From: an uncultured Neomegalonema sp.
GTDB lineage: Bacteria; Pseudomonadota; Alphaproteobacteria; Rhodobacterales; Rhodobacteraceae
DNA: 52,564 bases
Reading direction: 5' to 3'
Assembly: GCA_937957975.1 (NCBI GenBank)
Contig: CALFFK010000021.1
Span: 1-52,564 of the forward strand
Shown: one piece after another, positions 1 to 7,808 of the stretch
How positions within the stretch are numbered: the first letter of the stretch is position 1
Layout of the letters: each line of letters starts with the position of its first letter
Notes under the pieces: generated by a model
What the model was told of the DNA's origin: nothing
Seen by the model: only the letters and a program-made list of their open reading frames with translations
The model's database searches: none
Program-made: the position numbers and the translations under genes

Positions 1-1
1 T

Positions 2-313
2 GAGGGTGCGGATGCGGAGGCTCATTCCGAAGCTCTCGCACTGTTGCGTGCAAAGCACATTGCACCCCGGCGCTGGCTGCCCCGGCCCAAAGCCCCGAAA
101 ATCTTTCGCTTTGGTGCATTGCCGGGACGCAAGACGCCAGACCCGAAGCGGGGGCTGCAACGGATGCCGCCCTTGCTGCGCGGGTATCTCAGTCTGGGCG
201 GTTGGGTCAGCGATCACGCTGTGATCGACGAGGACATGAATACGCTTCATGTCTTTACAGGTGTTGAAATGAAGAGAGTACCAAGCCGGATCGCAAAGCT
301 GCTCAGAAGCTGA
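2..313 (+). CDS. C-terminal part of an OlsB-like GNAT acyltransferase (partial)
   Basis: The reading frame is open from the window edge, so the gene begins outside. The visible 103 residues end with PPLLRGYLSLGGWVSDHAVI and then DEDMNTLHVFTGVE. This matches the C-terminal signature of the ornithine-acyl-ACP N-acyltransferase (OlsB)/hemolysin-like family, in which a GYLRLGA-type stretch is followed by an acidic D-x-D-F-N-T segment. OlsB proteins transfer a 3-hydroxy fatty acid to ornithine as the first step of ornithine-lipid synthesis at the inner membrane. The match is to the conserved tail only, so substrate is inferred, and a generic GNAT acyltransferase is the alternative. OlsA is not visible here. 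Confidence 0.6.
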   Translation, partial: EGADAEAHSEALALLRAKHIAPRRWLPRPKAPKIFRFGALPGRKTPDPKRGLQRMPPLLRGYLSLGGWVSDHAVIDEDMNTLHVFTGVEMKRVPSRIAKLLRS

Positions 314-455
314 ACGAAAGACGAAAATGTTCTGATATGGTACAAAGAAAGCAACGTATACGGTTGTGATTGCTGTAGGAATCGCGAATCCTTACTGGCG
401 AATCGTTTTGGGCGACGATATGCTTAACAAGCAGTTAATTCAGGGAGTATCAGCT

Positions 456-950
456 GTGAAGAATATCATCCTTTCTGCTGTCGCGGCGGTTGCGCTATTC
501 GCAACACAGGCTTCGGCGCAGTCATATTTAAGCCCTTTCAGTGGCTATTCGAGCTATGGGTTCCGTTCGCCTTATGCCGCGAACGGACCTTATGTGCATA
601 TCGGATCTCTCGATTCGTTTAGCAGCTACAATAACTTCGGGTATGGCCGGGGTATCGTTGCGGCTGGCTATCGCACGCCGAGCTACAGCTATCCGACCAC
701 GTCGAACTATAGCTATCCAACCACGTTTGGTTCGAGCTATTCGTATCCGACCGCGTCGAGCTATAGCTATCCAACCACGATTGGTTCGACTTATTCGTAC
801 CCGACCACGTCGAGCTATAGCTATCCGACCACGTATTCGTATCCTACCACATCCAGTTACATCAGCCCTGCATCCTATCGTAGCGGCGTTGTATCGACCG
901 TGCCCTATTCTGGCGGATACTCCAGCTATTACAATGGCTGCCGCTGCTAG
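456..950 (+). CDS. Secreted Ser/Tyr/Pro/Thr-rich tandem-repeat protein
   Basis: I do not recognise a named family. The start is GTG at 456, preceded by AGGGAG at 442–447. It is chosen because the protein then opens with a clean Sec signal peptide: VKN, a hydrophobic run IILSAVAAVALFA, and cleavage near TQASA-Q. An in-frame ATG at 420 would put unsuitable residues before the signal. The mature part (about 142 aa) is almost entirely S, Y, P, T and G. It carries an 18-residue repeat built on SYSYPTT, followed by a Tyr/Gly tail ending NGCRC. Two cysteines in the last three residues could form an intermolecular disulfide or a surface attachment. Such composition suggests a disordered or fibrous extracellular or outer-surface protein. 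A Rho-independent terminator lies 96 nt downstream, so the gene is probably monocistronic. Confidence 0.7.
   Translation: MKNIILSAVAAVALFATQASAQSYLSPFSGYSSYGFRSPYAANGPYVHIGSLDSFSSYNNFGYGRGIVAAGYRTPSYSYPTTSNYSYPTTFGSSYSYPTASSYSYPTTIGSTYSYPTTSSYSYPTTYSYPTTSSYISPASYRSGVVSTVPYSGGYSSYYNGCRC
702..858 (+). repeat. 54-bp tandem repeat inside the secreted protein gene
   Basis: Two full copies (702–755 and 756–809) and a shortened third copy from 810 keep a 54-bp, 18-codon period. Each unit encodes two SYSYPT blocks separated by a short FGS/IGS spacer. The third copy lacks the spacer, so two YSYPTT blocks abut. Because the unit is a multiple of three, copy-number change by slippage would keep the frame. 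Other frames on both strands are also open across it, which makes misleading shadow ORFs. Confidence 0.85.
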
Positions 951-1045
951 AGTATAAAACACGATCAGGTTTGTATGTTCTATTATTCGCCTGATCGCGT
1001 TCCACACTGACTGGCGACGATCTGCCTCAATATCTATCTGCCTTT

Positions 1046-1074
1046 CGCCCTTCCCCTGTGGAGGGCGTTTTTTT
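1046..1074 (+). terminator. Rho-independent terminator after the repeat protein
   Basis: CGCCC (1046–1050) pairs with GGGCG (1063–1067), extended by an inner TCC/GGA, and the stem is followed directly by seven T residues (1068–1074). The rest of the 951–1267 gap holds the palindromic repeats described upstream of cobS. Confidence 0.75.
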
Positions 1075-1182
1075 GTTCGCGGTCAACCCATTGTAGAAGC
1101 CGCCAGAAGCTGTGTTTTTCCTGCCTTTCTTTGGCCCGATCTGATTGCGTTTTGCGCTGAACGGGGAGGGCTTTGGAAATGA

Positions 1183-1217
1183 AACCGGAATTTCCGGTTG
1201 CCGAAACGGTATTTCCG
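1183..1217. promoter_or_regulatory. 17-bp palindrome plus direct repeat upstream of cobS (candidate operator)
   Basis: A perfect inverted repeat AACCGGAA-T-TTCCGGTT occupies 1183–1199. Its core CGGAATTTCCG (1186–1196) recurs with one mismatch as CGGTATTTCCG (1207–1217). The two copies start 21 bp apart, two helical turns, so dimers bound to both would face the same side of the DNA. The element ends 50 nt before the cobS start codon. Which regulator binds, if any, is unknown; an RNA hairpin is the alternative reading. Confidence 0.4.
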
Positions 1218-1267
1218 CGCCAGTTATCAGCGGAATTGTTCTCTCCCCCGACCCCTGAGGAGTTCCC

Positions 1268-2251
1268 ATGCCAGACGGACTGGATTTCGACGCAATGCCG
1301 ACCGCGCCGGACACGACCATTTCCGCGCGCGAGGTCTTTGGTATCGAAACGGATATGCAGGTTCCGGCCTTCTCGTCCCCGAACCGCTACACCCCCGATC
1401 TGGATAAAAGTTATAAGTTTGATCCAGAGACTACACGCGCCATCCTCGCAGGCTTTGCCCATAATCGCCGGGTCATGGTGCAGGGCTATCACGGCACGGG
1501 GAAATCGACGCATATCGAGCAGGTCGCGGCACGGCTGCACTGGCCCTGTGTGCGCGTCAATCTTGACAGCCATATCAGCCGCATCGACCTGATCGGCAAG
1601 GACGCCATCGTCATCAAGGACGGCAAACAGGTTACGGATTTCCGCGAAGGCGTGTTGCCCTGGGCGCTGCGTAATCCGGTTGCGCTGGTTTTTGATGAAT
1701 ATGATGCGGGCCGCCCGGATGTGATGTTCGTGATCCAGCGCGTGCTGGAGGTTGAGGGCAAACTGACACTGCTCGATCAGAACGAGGTGATCCGTCCGAA
1801 TGCCGGTTTCCGCCTGTTTGCCACGGCCAATACTGTGGGCCTTGGCGATACCACCGGCCTGTATCACGGGACGCAGCAGATCAACCAGGGCCAGATGGAC
1901 CGCTGGTCAATGGTCGTGACGCTGAACTATTTGAGCCACAAGGCCGAAACGGATATTGTTGCGTCGAAGACCCCGGAAGCCGACCGCAAGATGCTGGAGC
2001 ATATGGTACAGGTCGCAAATCTGACGCGGCAGGGCTTTATGAACGGGGAAATTTCAACCGTCATGTCGCCGCGCACCGTGATCTCATGGGCGCAGAATGT
2101 TAGTATCTTCGCCGGAGATGTGGCGTTCGCTTTCCGCCTGACGTTCCTGAACAAATGTGATGAGATGGAGCGCGCGACGGTGGCGGAATATTACCAGCGT
2201 TGCTTTGATGAGGAACTGCCGGAAAGTGCGGTTTCGATCAGCCTGGGTTGA
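1268..2251 (+). CDS. cobS: Cobaltochelatase-type AAA+ ATPase subunit CobS
   Basis: CobS is the AAA+ subunit which, with CobT and CobN, inserts cobalt into hydrogenobyrinate diamide in aerobic cobalamin synthesis. The 327-aa protein has the family's usual length. It shows Walker A GYHGTGKS (residues 73–80), Walker B ALVFDEYD (139–146) and the [18 protein letters not shown] sensor region typical of CobS. GAGGAG lies 5 nt before the ATG. CobT normally follows CobS; here the next gene is unrelated and on the other strand, so the partner must be elsewhere, or the protein may serve another MoxR-like remodelling role. An inverted-repeat element upstream may control it. Confidence 0.9.
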   Translation: MPDGLDFDAMPTAPDTTISAREVFGIETDMQVPAFSSPNRYTPDLDKSYKFDPETTRAILAGFAHNRRVMVQGYHGTGKSTHIEQVAARLHWPCVRVNLDSHISRIDLIGKDAIVIKDGKQVTDFREGVLPWALRNPVALVFDEYDAGRPDVMFVIQRVLEVEGKLTLLDQNEVIRPNAGFRLFATANTVGLGDTTGLYHGTQQINQGQMDRWSMVVTLNYLSHKAETDIVASKTPEADRKMLEHMVQVANLTRQGFMNGEISTVMSPRTVISWAQNVSIFAGDVAFAFRLTFLNKCDEMERATVAEYYQRCFDEELPESAVSISLG

Positions 2252-2343
2252 CGCGCCTCGCCAAAGCCTGCCGCTGTTGGATTGTTGCCTCTATAGCGGT
2301 TTTGTCATCCCGGAAGATGTTGCGGGATGATGAAATCCGTGTG

Positions 2344-3867
2344 TCATAGTTTGCCATCAACCAGCGCTGCCCATTTGGCGAATAGATCGTCGATGTCGGT
2401 AAGCGTCTCCGCAAAGGCAGAGTCGAGTGACCGATCATCGGTGATGCGCGATGCTATATCCGTGATGCGGGGGGCGTCGATACAGACGCAGAGGGCAGCA
2501 TGTTCACCTACCGCAACCGGCTCTCCGATATGAACGATCCGCTGTCGGATGGTATCCGACGCCGCGCCGAGAGGCGACCGGAGCGCCCGGCACAGCTCTG
2601 CCGCCTGGGACATTGATAGCGGTGAACCATTGGGTCGGAGCGTAACGAGCGGCACAATGGATCGGGAGCGGGGCGTGCTGTCGTCTTTCTGAAAAAGTGG
2701 CGCGGCGAAGGGGGTGGTGCTTGCCCGTGCCAGAATCTCCGCCTCAAAACGAGCTATGATTGCCTCGGTGATGCCGGGGTCAACCCGGTCAAAGGCATCG
2801 AGTTCAGCCAATGCCGCGACCCATCGCAAAGGGACGCCGCCATTGTGGGGCAACATCCCGTCACACAGAGTATCGCGCAACGTCTTTGGCCAATCGTGGG
2901 CGGCACAATAATCGCGCAGACCCATCGGGAGAGGGGGAGCCGATTGCATGGCCGTTGCCAATGCGGGGGGCAGGATCATGGCCGCCGAAAAGGGCGGGCC
3001 ACCCGCGAAATTCGAGCCGCTGACGATGACTGCGAACCCGTTTTTGAGATCGATACGTACCTGCGCGGCATCGCAACGGAGCTGGCAGGCATCGACCACA
3101 CCATGAACCTGCCCCGGCGCGGCCTGCATCAATCGTTGCGCTGTGCCGCGTGTTGAAACCTGTAGGCCGGTTCTGGAGGTGTCGAGGACGTGCAACAGCA
3201 CGGTTCGGCCTTCCGAGAGGGCCATCCGGGTAAGGGCCGTAATTTCGGTATCGAGATCATCGCGGGAGCGGGCGGCCCCTTTGGGGGTGCGAATATCTAC
3301 GGTTTCGGTTCTGATGTCTGCCGCTTCCCACCCCGTAAGCCGTGTGCCCTTTTCGATCATCGCGCCAAGGCAGGTGCGGGCGCGGGAGTGTCGCCCGTCG
3401 CAAGCGACCATCACGTCGCTGCCACATTCTCCGGGGGCCATGACGATATTCGTGATCGGCGTGCCGGTTCCACGCTCGGTGACGGCAAGCATGAGTAATT
3501 CGGCATCCGTACCCGAAGAAGACAGGATCGTGGCGGAGCCTTCGATGCCCATTCGCGCCTGAATGCGGCTGCGGATGCTGCCACACAGGGCATTGAACCC
3601 TGCCTGACCCCAACGCCCGCCCTGTCCCAGTGTGGCCTCGATGTCCTGAAGTGCCTGCCAGCCGCGTGGCCCGATCCCCGTGGCGGTGGAGGAGGAGAAC
3701 CACACCTCATCCGGGGCTGGTACCGATGGTATTCCGTATGCATTCTGACCTGTCGCTCGATCACGATCCAGTCGCTCATCACCGGCTGAAACGATCCGGT
3801 CCGCCATTGCAATAATATGATCGCTTCGACGTTGGGTATACTGGATGGGGCTTTTTTTCAGCGACAC
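2344..3867 (-). CDS. PLP-dependent transferase-fold protein with Asn at the Schiff-base lysine position
   Basis: The fold is inferred to be the fold-type I PLP family (class V-like). SSSGTDAELL looks like the phosphate-binding turn, VVDACQLR supplies the aspartate that contacts the pyridine nitrogen, and GSNFAGGPPFSAAM sits where the family has GSKF-GGPPF with the PLP-binding lysine. Here that residue is Asn (codon AAT; plus-strand 3010–3012). If real, the protein cannot form the usual internal aldimine. The start is taken as GTG at 3867 because AAAGAGGAG lies 6 nt upstream; an ATG at 3891 in frame has no comparable site. The chosen protein is 507 aa. No metabolic neighbour indicates a substrate, and the gene converges on cobS. 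Confidence 0.55.
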   Translation of the reverse strand: MSLKKSPIQYTQRRSDHIIAMADRIVSAGDERLDRDRATGQNAYGIPSVPAPDEVWFSSSTATGIGPRGWQALQDIEATLGQGGRWGQAGFNALCGSIRSRIQARMGIEGSATILSSSGTDAELLMLAVTERGTGTPITNIVMAPGECGSDVMVACDGRHSRARTCLGAMIEKGTRLTGWEAADIRTETVDIRTPKGAARSRDDLDTEITALTRMALSEGRTVLLHVLDTSRTGLQVSTRGTAQRLMQAAPGQVHGVVDACQLRCDAAQVRIDLKNGFAVIVSGSNFAGGPPFSAAMILPPALATAMQSAPPLPMGLRDYCAAHDWPKTLRDTLCDGMLPHNGGVPLRWVAALAELDAFDRVDPGITEAIIARFEAEILARASTTPFAAPLFQKDDSTPRSRSIVPLVTLRPNGSPLSMSQAAELCRALRSPLGAASDTIRQRIVHIGEPVAVGEHAALCVCIDAPRITDIASRITDDRSLDSAFAETLTDIDDLFAKWAALVDGKL

Positions 3868-4063
3868 GGCGCACTCCTCTTTATGGCTCACCGATAGGAT
3901 GCCGTCGAAAGCTTACCAGATCGAATACAGGCGGAATTCCCAGACCCGCAAACGGGCTTTCCGCGACCGTCCGGGGCAAGGGTGTGGGGGCCATTAACCT
4001 AAAAACAAGGCGTATCCGGCAAATCTGGCACAATGCAGAATTTTTGAATGAAGGACCGATTCC

Positions 4064-4363
4064 ATGCACAATGCCAAGGAAGGTGCGCCTGTTCAGCGTA
4101 CAGGGCCGGAAGAAAACGCGGCCCTCGTGCAAATCCGTGATCTGATCTATGGCGAGTCCAAACGTGAGATGGACGATCAACTCACGTATCTGATTGATCG
4201 ACAGCGCGATTTCGAGGATGCAGCCCGGCGTGAGATGCGCAAGGTGGTCGAAGATATTCGCAGCGTCGAACGCCGCAACGAGGAAGCACGTCGCGCCCTG
4301 CTCAAGGATCTGAGCAAAACCGTAGACGAGATGGCGAAAAGCATTGCGAAGCTGGCGGAATAA
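4064..4363 (+). CDS. Small charged coiled-coil protein, unknown function
   Basis: I do not recognise the family. AAGGA precedes the ATG with normal spacing. The 99-aa product has no signal peptide or membrane segment. From about residue 25 onward it is nearly all helix-forming and highly charged, with heptad-like hydrophobic spacing up to the C-terminus (LSKTVDEMAKSIAKLAE). This predicts a long cytoplasmic coiled coil, probably a dimer. It stands alone: the gene upstream is divergent and the dehydrogenase downstream begins 163 nt later with its own ribosome site. Confidence 0.65.
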   Translation: MHNAKEGAPVQRTGPEENAALVQIRDLIYGESKREMDDQLTYLIDRQRDFEDAARREMRKVVEDIRSVERRNEEARRALLKDLSKTVDEMAKSIAKLAE

Positions 4364-4525
4364 ACCCCTTCCCCATAGCTGTTTGTCGAAAAGCGGGCGG
4401 AGAGCATCGCCGCCGCCGCCGTAATCTGATTGGATTATGGCGGTATCCCTTCACCACAGTCGATCAAATTGACATCCCTGCAGAAGCAGCCGACCGTGGA
4501 TCGACACGGAAAAGGGGTAATCGAC

Positions 4526-5224
4526 ATGACTGGAAAATCAGACTCTGCGATCATTGCGGGCTTTGGGCGAGGCTTGGGTGAATCCACTGCGGAAGCTTTG
4601 GTGAGAGACGGCCTTAAGGTTGGCTTGCTTGCACGATCCAGTGAAAATCTTGACCGTATTGCCGCGCCGCATGGGGGTAACTTTTTGCCAGTGCCCGCCG
4701 ATGTGACTGACCCGGAAGCTGTGGAGGCAGCGGTTGAAAAGGTTGAGCAGACGCTTGGGCCGATCAAATGCGCCATCTTCAATGCAAAGCAATTCCTGAA
4801 AGGCTCGATCCTCGATTTCCCGCCAGGTGAGTTTGAACGTGCCTGGCGTGTTGGCGCTTTCGGGGGGTTTGTTTTTGGTCAGGCCGTTGCAAAACGCATG
4901 GTCGCGCGGGAAGAAGGAACAATAATCTTCACCGGGGCGACCGCCTCACTGCGGGGGAATCCAACATCCTACGGGTTTTCTTCCCCGAAATTTGCCCTGC
5001 GCTCTGTTGCCCAAAGCATGGCACGCGAACTTGGACCGCGCGGCATTCATGTGACTCATGTCATTCTTGATGGCGCTATCGAAGGCCCGAAACATCCAGC
5101 AACCGGAAATGATGCCCAGTTCAAACCGGAGGAACTGGCCGAGGTGTATTTGCATCTGCATAAGCAACCCCGGTCAACCTGGACCCATGAACTGGATGTT
5201 CGCCCGTGGTGTGAAAAATTCTGA
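4526..5224 (+). CDS. Short-chain dehydrogenase/reductase (SDR), atypical active site
   Basis: This is a Rossmann-fold NAD(P)-dependent oxidoreductase of 232 aa. The glycine-rich loop is GFGRGLGE (residues 12–19), and IIFTGATASLRG carries the serine-containing strand. At the catalytic YxxxK position the sequence is FSSPK, with K155 present but Phe at 151. A nearby Tyr lies two residues too early. The C-terminal LDVRPWCEKF is typical of a subfamily that I believe often lacks the Tyr. AAGGGG (4512–4517) sets the ATG at 4526; the frame is open further upstream without a better site. The substrate is unknown. Confidence 0.8.
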   Translation: MTGKSDSAIIAGFGRGLGESTAEALVRDGLKVGLLARSSENLDRIAAPHGGNFLPVPADVTDPEAVEAAVEKVEQTLGPIKCAIFNAKQFLKGSILDFPPGEFERAWRVGAFGGFVFGQAVAKRMVAREEGTIIFTGATASLRGNPTSYGFSSPKFALRSVAQSMARELGPRGIHVTHVILDGAIEGPKHPATGNDAQFKPEELAEVYLHLHKQPRSTWTHELDVRPWCEKF

Positions 5225-5288
5225 TACGGTTTGCATTGCTCCCCCGCTCCGGTGATGGATAGGGAGACGCGAAACCGAGGGCAGGATC

Positions 5289-6494
5289 ATGCAGCCATTC
5301 ACCGGCAACTTCACCCAGCAGGAACCCATCTCTGACGAGGCCATCGCGGCGGCGGTGGCGGTGATGCAAAGCGGGCGGCTGCATCGTTATAATACCGGCG
5401 AGGGAGAGATTGCGCCTGTTTCGCAGCTTGAGGCGGCTTATGCGCGCTATCAGGGGGCAAAATATTGCCTCGCCTGTGCATCGGGCGGCTATGCGCTGTC
5501 GGTGTCGCTGCGGGCGGCGGGGGTAAAGCCGGGCGACAGGGTGCTGACCAACGGATTCACCCTTGCGCCAGTACCGGGGGCCATTGCCGCCGTGGGGGCC
5601 GAGCCGGTGCTGGTGGAAATCACCCGTGATCTGGTCATTGATCTTGATAATCTGGAACGGCGGATCGGGGAGAGCGGGGCCAAAGTGCTGATGCTGTCTC
5701 ACATGCGCGGGCATCTGGTGGATATGGAGGCGCTGGGGGCGCTATGCGATGCCACGGGCGTGACGGTCATCGAGGATTGCGCGCATACCATGGGCGCAAA
5801 ATGGAATGGCAAGCCAAGTGGTGGCTTTGGATTGGCCGGGTGCTTTTCAACCCAGACCTACAAGCATATCAATTCAGGTGAGGGAGGACTGCTGACCTCT
5901 GACGATCCTGAATTCATGGCGCGGGCGATTATGATGTCCGGCTCTTACATGCTGTATGAGCGGCACGGGGCCGCACCGCCGCCGGAGGTTTTTGAGACGA
6001 TCCGGCTGGAGACGCCAAATATGTCGGGGCGGATGGATAATCTGCGCGCCGCTATCCTGTTGCCACAACTGGAGACGCTCGACGCGAATGCGGCCCGATG
6101 GAGCGCGCGCTATGAAGCGATTGCGTCCCGGCTGTCATCGGTCAATGCGCTCTATATGCCGCATCGTCCGCCGGAAGAATTTTTTGTGGCCAGTTCGATT
6201 CAGTTTCTCGCCCCCGGCTTTTCGCCGGAAGAGTGCCAACGGTTTGTCGCGCGCATGAAGGATGTCGGGGTCGAGCTGAAATGGTTCGGTGCGGAGGAGC
6301 CGGTGGCGTTCACTTCGAACCATCGAAGCTGGCATTACGTTCCTGCGCAGGATTTACCGCAGACTGATGCGATCCTCGCAGGATTGTTCGATATGCGTCT
6401 GCCCCTGACCTTCAGCGTAGAGGATTGCGCCCATATCGCAGACCTGATCGCGGCGGAAACCGGGGGTATGGTGCAGGCCACTAATGTTCGGTAG
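5289..6494 (+). CDS. DegT/DnrJ/EryC1-family PLP aminotransferase
   Basis: The protein (401 aa) belongs to the sugar-aminotransferase-like DegT family, which transaminates keto-sugars or related carbonyl compounds with PLP. VIEDCAHTMGA contains the aspartate that contacts the cofactor, and K192 in TQTYKHINSGEGG is the expected Schiff-base lysine. GAGGG lies upstream of the ATG. No nucleotide-sugar genes surround it, so the substrate cannot be read from context. It is 64 nt downstream of the SDR on the same strand and might share its transcript. A second, distinct DegT protein occurs in the glycan cluster at 37475. Confidence 0.85.
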   Translation: MQPFTGNFTQQEPISDEAIAAAVAVMQSGRLHRYNTGEGEIAPVSQLEAAYARYQGAKYCLACASGGYALSVSLRAAGVKPGDRVLTNGFTLAPVPGAIAAVGAEPVLVEITRDLVIDLDNLERRIGESGAKVLMLSHMRGHLVDMEALGALCDATGVTVIEDCAHTMGAKWNGKPSGGFGLAGCFSTQTYKHINSGEGGLLTSDDPEFMARAIMMSGSYMLYERHGAAPPPEVFETIRLETPNMSGRMDNLRAAILLPQLETLDANAARWSARYEAIASRLSSVNALYMPHRPPEEFFVASSIQFLAPGFSPEECQRFVARMKDVGVELKWFGAEEPVAFTSNHRSWHYVPAQDLPQTDAILAGLFDMRLPLTFSVEDCAHIADLIAAETGGMVQATNVR

Positions 6495-6495
6495 A

Positions 6496-6540
6496 ATTTT
6501 ATTCAAATTACGATATACTTCAATTTACATAGAATAAAAT
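6496..6540. repeat. AT-rich inverted repeat after the DegT gene
   Basis: ATTTTATTC (6496–6504) and GAATAAAAT (6532–6540) form a 9-bp stem with a 27-nt loop. It lies at the start of an AT-rich stretch (about 6490–6620) that contrasts with the GC-rich surroundings. It may be a weak terminator or part of the protease gene's promoter region; nothing else is visible there. Confidence 0.4.
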
Positions 6541-6672
6541 ACCCTGCGATTGCAAGATAGATCAAATTCTAACTCTTATTACTTCTGATGTTCTTCGATA
6601 TGTTTACTTTCAACTGTCATGGTCGTTCTCAAGCCCAAGGGGGGGCATCGTAGACCGAGGGACACCGGGATA

Positions 6673-7686
6673 ATGACCACATTAAAAGCCATCGCCGCCG
6701 CCGCCGCACTGACTGTTGCCAGTCTTCCCGGTGCGGCCGCAGAATCTCTGACGGATTTGAACGCGGTTTCCGTTCTTGCGGCGGAAACGTTCGGAAAACG
6801 CGTGGGGTCGGCCAAAGGTGCTCATTTCAGGCGTGGTCAGCAGGCGCGTTTTGGTCAAGCGGCAGATCCGACCTTTCGCTCGATGGTCAAACTTCAGATA
6901 CGTTATGATGATGGGGGTTATGTCCTGACCGAGCATTGCGGGGGGACCGTGATTTCGTCTCGCTGGGTCGTGACCGCCGCCCACTGCCTCTCCCCTGCCG
7001 ATGGCTCGAAATGGTCGCATATCGACCTGACGACCGGCGACCGGGAGCATACAGGCAAGGGCGCGATCCGTCGCAAGGCAAGCTGGGCTGTAGTCCATGC
7101 GGGGTTTGAATACAGTTCCCTGAGCAACGACATTGCGTTGATCCGCCTGTCCGAGCCGCTGCCCAGTGACATTGTTCCCGCAAAGATGGATGAGTATCGC
7201 AGACCTACAGTAGTGCCGGGGGGCATTGCCATGGCGGCGGGGTGGCCGGTGACGGGTCCATTGGCCGATCAACCGACGCTTCAGACCGTTGCGCTGGCGG
7301 TGACGGATGTGGAATGGCCTGGCTATATCACCGTGACCAGCCCACAGGGGCGGCTGGAGGGCGTGTGCCGGGGCGAAAGCGGGGGACCACTTGTCAGCCA
7401 TGGTCTTGACGGGAAGCCATCCCTTGCCGGGGTACTGTCGGGCATTGAGCCGGGGACAGAGGATAGCACGGGCAATAGCTGTATGGTCGCGGGCTACGAT
7501 ATGTATTTCACGCCCATCGCCGCCTATCGTCAGTGGATCGAAGAGGTTCAGGAATTCTGCAACGGTGATCCCGATGCGTGCCGGACGCGGAAATCATCCA
7601 GCTTCTTCTTCGCGGCCACGACGCCTGACGAGCGGGCGGCAAGCTGGCGCAGTAAGCCCGTTCCTGCGCGCTTCGCGACCCCGTAA
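6673..7686 (+). CDS. Exported trypsin-like serine protease (S1 family)
   Basis: The protein (337 aa) starts at ATG 6673, giving a Sec signal peptide (MTTLKAIAAAAALTVASLPG, cleavage near AAA-E). An in-frame ATG at 6619 would bury the signal and is rejected. The catalytic triad is complete: H104 in VVTAAHC, D153 in SNDIALIRL and S236 in CRGESGGPL. The last motif has Glu in place of the usual Asp of GDSGGP. Paired cysteines suggest disulfides and a periplasmic or extracellular location. The C-terminal 50 residues (after QEFCNGDPDAC) extend beyond the protease domain and are basic and Ser-rich. The target is unknown. Confidence 0.9.
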   Translation: MTTLKAIAAAAALTVASLPGAAAESLTDLNAVSVLAAETFGKRVGSAKGAHFRRGQQARFGQAADPTFRSMVKLQIRYDDGGYVLTEHCGGTVISSRWVVTAAHCLSPADGSKWSHIDLTTGDREHTGKGAIRRKASWAVVHAGFEYSSLSNDIALIRLSEPLPSDIVPAKMDEYRRPTVVPGGIAMAAGWPVTGPLADQPTLQTVALAVTDVEWPGYITVTSPQGRLEGVCRGESGGPLVSHGLDGKPSLAGVLSGIEPGTEDSTGNSCMVAGYDMYFTPIAAYRQWIEEVQEFCNGDPDACRTRKSSSFFFAATTPDERAASWRSKPVPARFATP

Positions 7687-7725
7687 CTGCGCCGATACGA
7701 AAATAACGGCCCATTTTTAGAGTAT

Positions 7726-7803
7726 TCGGCGATCAAGATGAGTCAGGAATTGCGCCAAGAGCCGCGCATTTCCTGACACTCTTTGGCTTAACCTGATCGC
7801 CGA
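7726..7803. repeat. Nested inverted repeat between convergent protease and dgcA
   Basis: An outer 10-bp arm TCGGCGATCA (7726–7735) matches TGATCGCCGA (7794–7803), enclosing an inner 8-bp arm GTCAGGAA (7742–7749)/TTCCTGAC (7770–7777). The inner loop contains GCGCC and GCCGCGC. It fills the gap between two convergent genes, so a bidirectional terminator or a small mobile palindromic element are both possible. No T-run follows the outer stem. Confidence 0.55.
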
Positions 7804-7808
7804 TTACT

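Noticed and set aside
438-453. A 16-nt identical sequence (ATTCAGGGAGTATCAG) also found at 26098–26113, before bamE
   Set aside because: Both copies contain the ribosome-binding site AGGGAG before an exported protein. A 16-nt match in 52 kb is not unlikely by chance, and the flanks differ.
541-957. Arg/Ile-rich frame and its minus-strand mirror over the SYSYPTT gene
   Set aside because: Tandem repeats keep several frames open. Only the frame with the signal peptide and ribosome site is credible.
1034-1867. 277-aa open frame on the minus strand over cobS
   Set aside because: It is antisense to a confident CobS gene and has no recognisable motifs; a product of GC-rich codon use.
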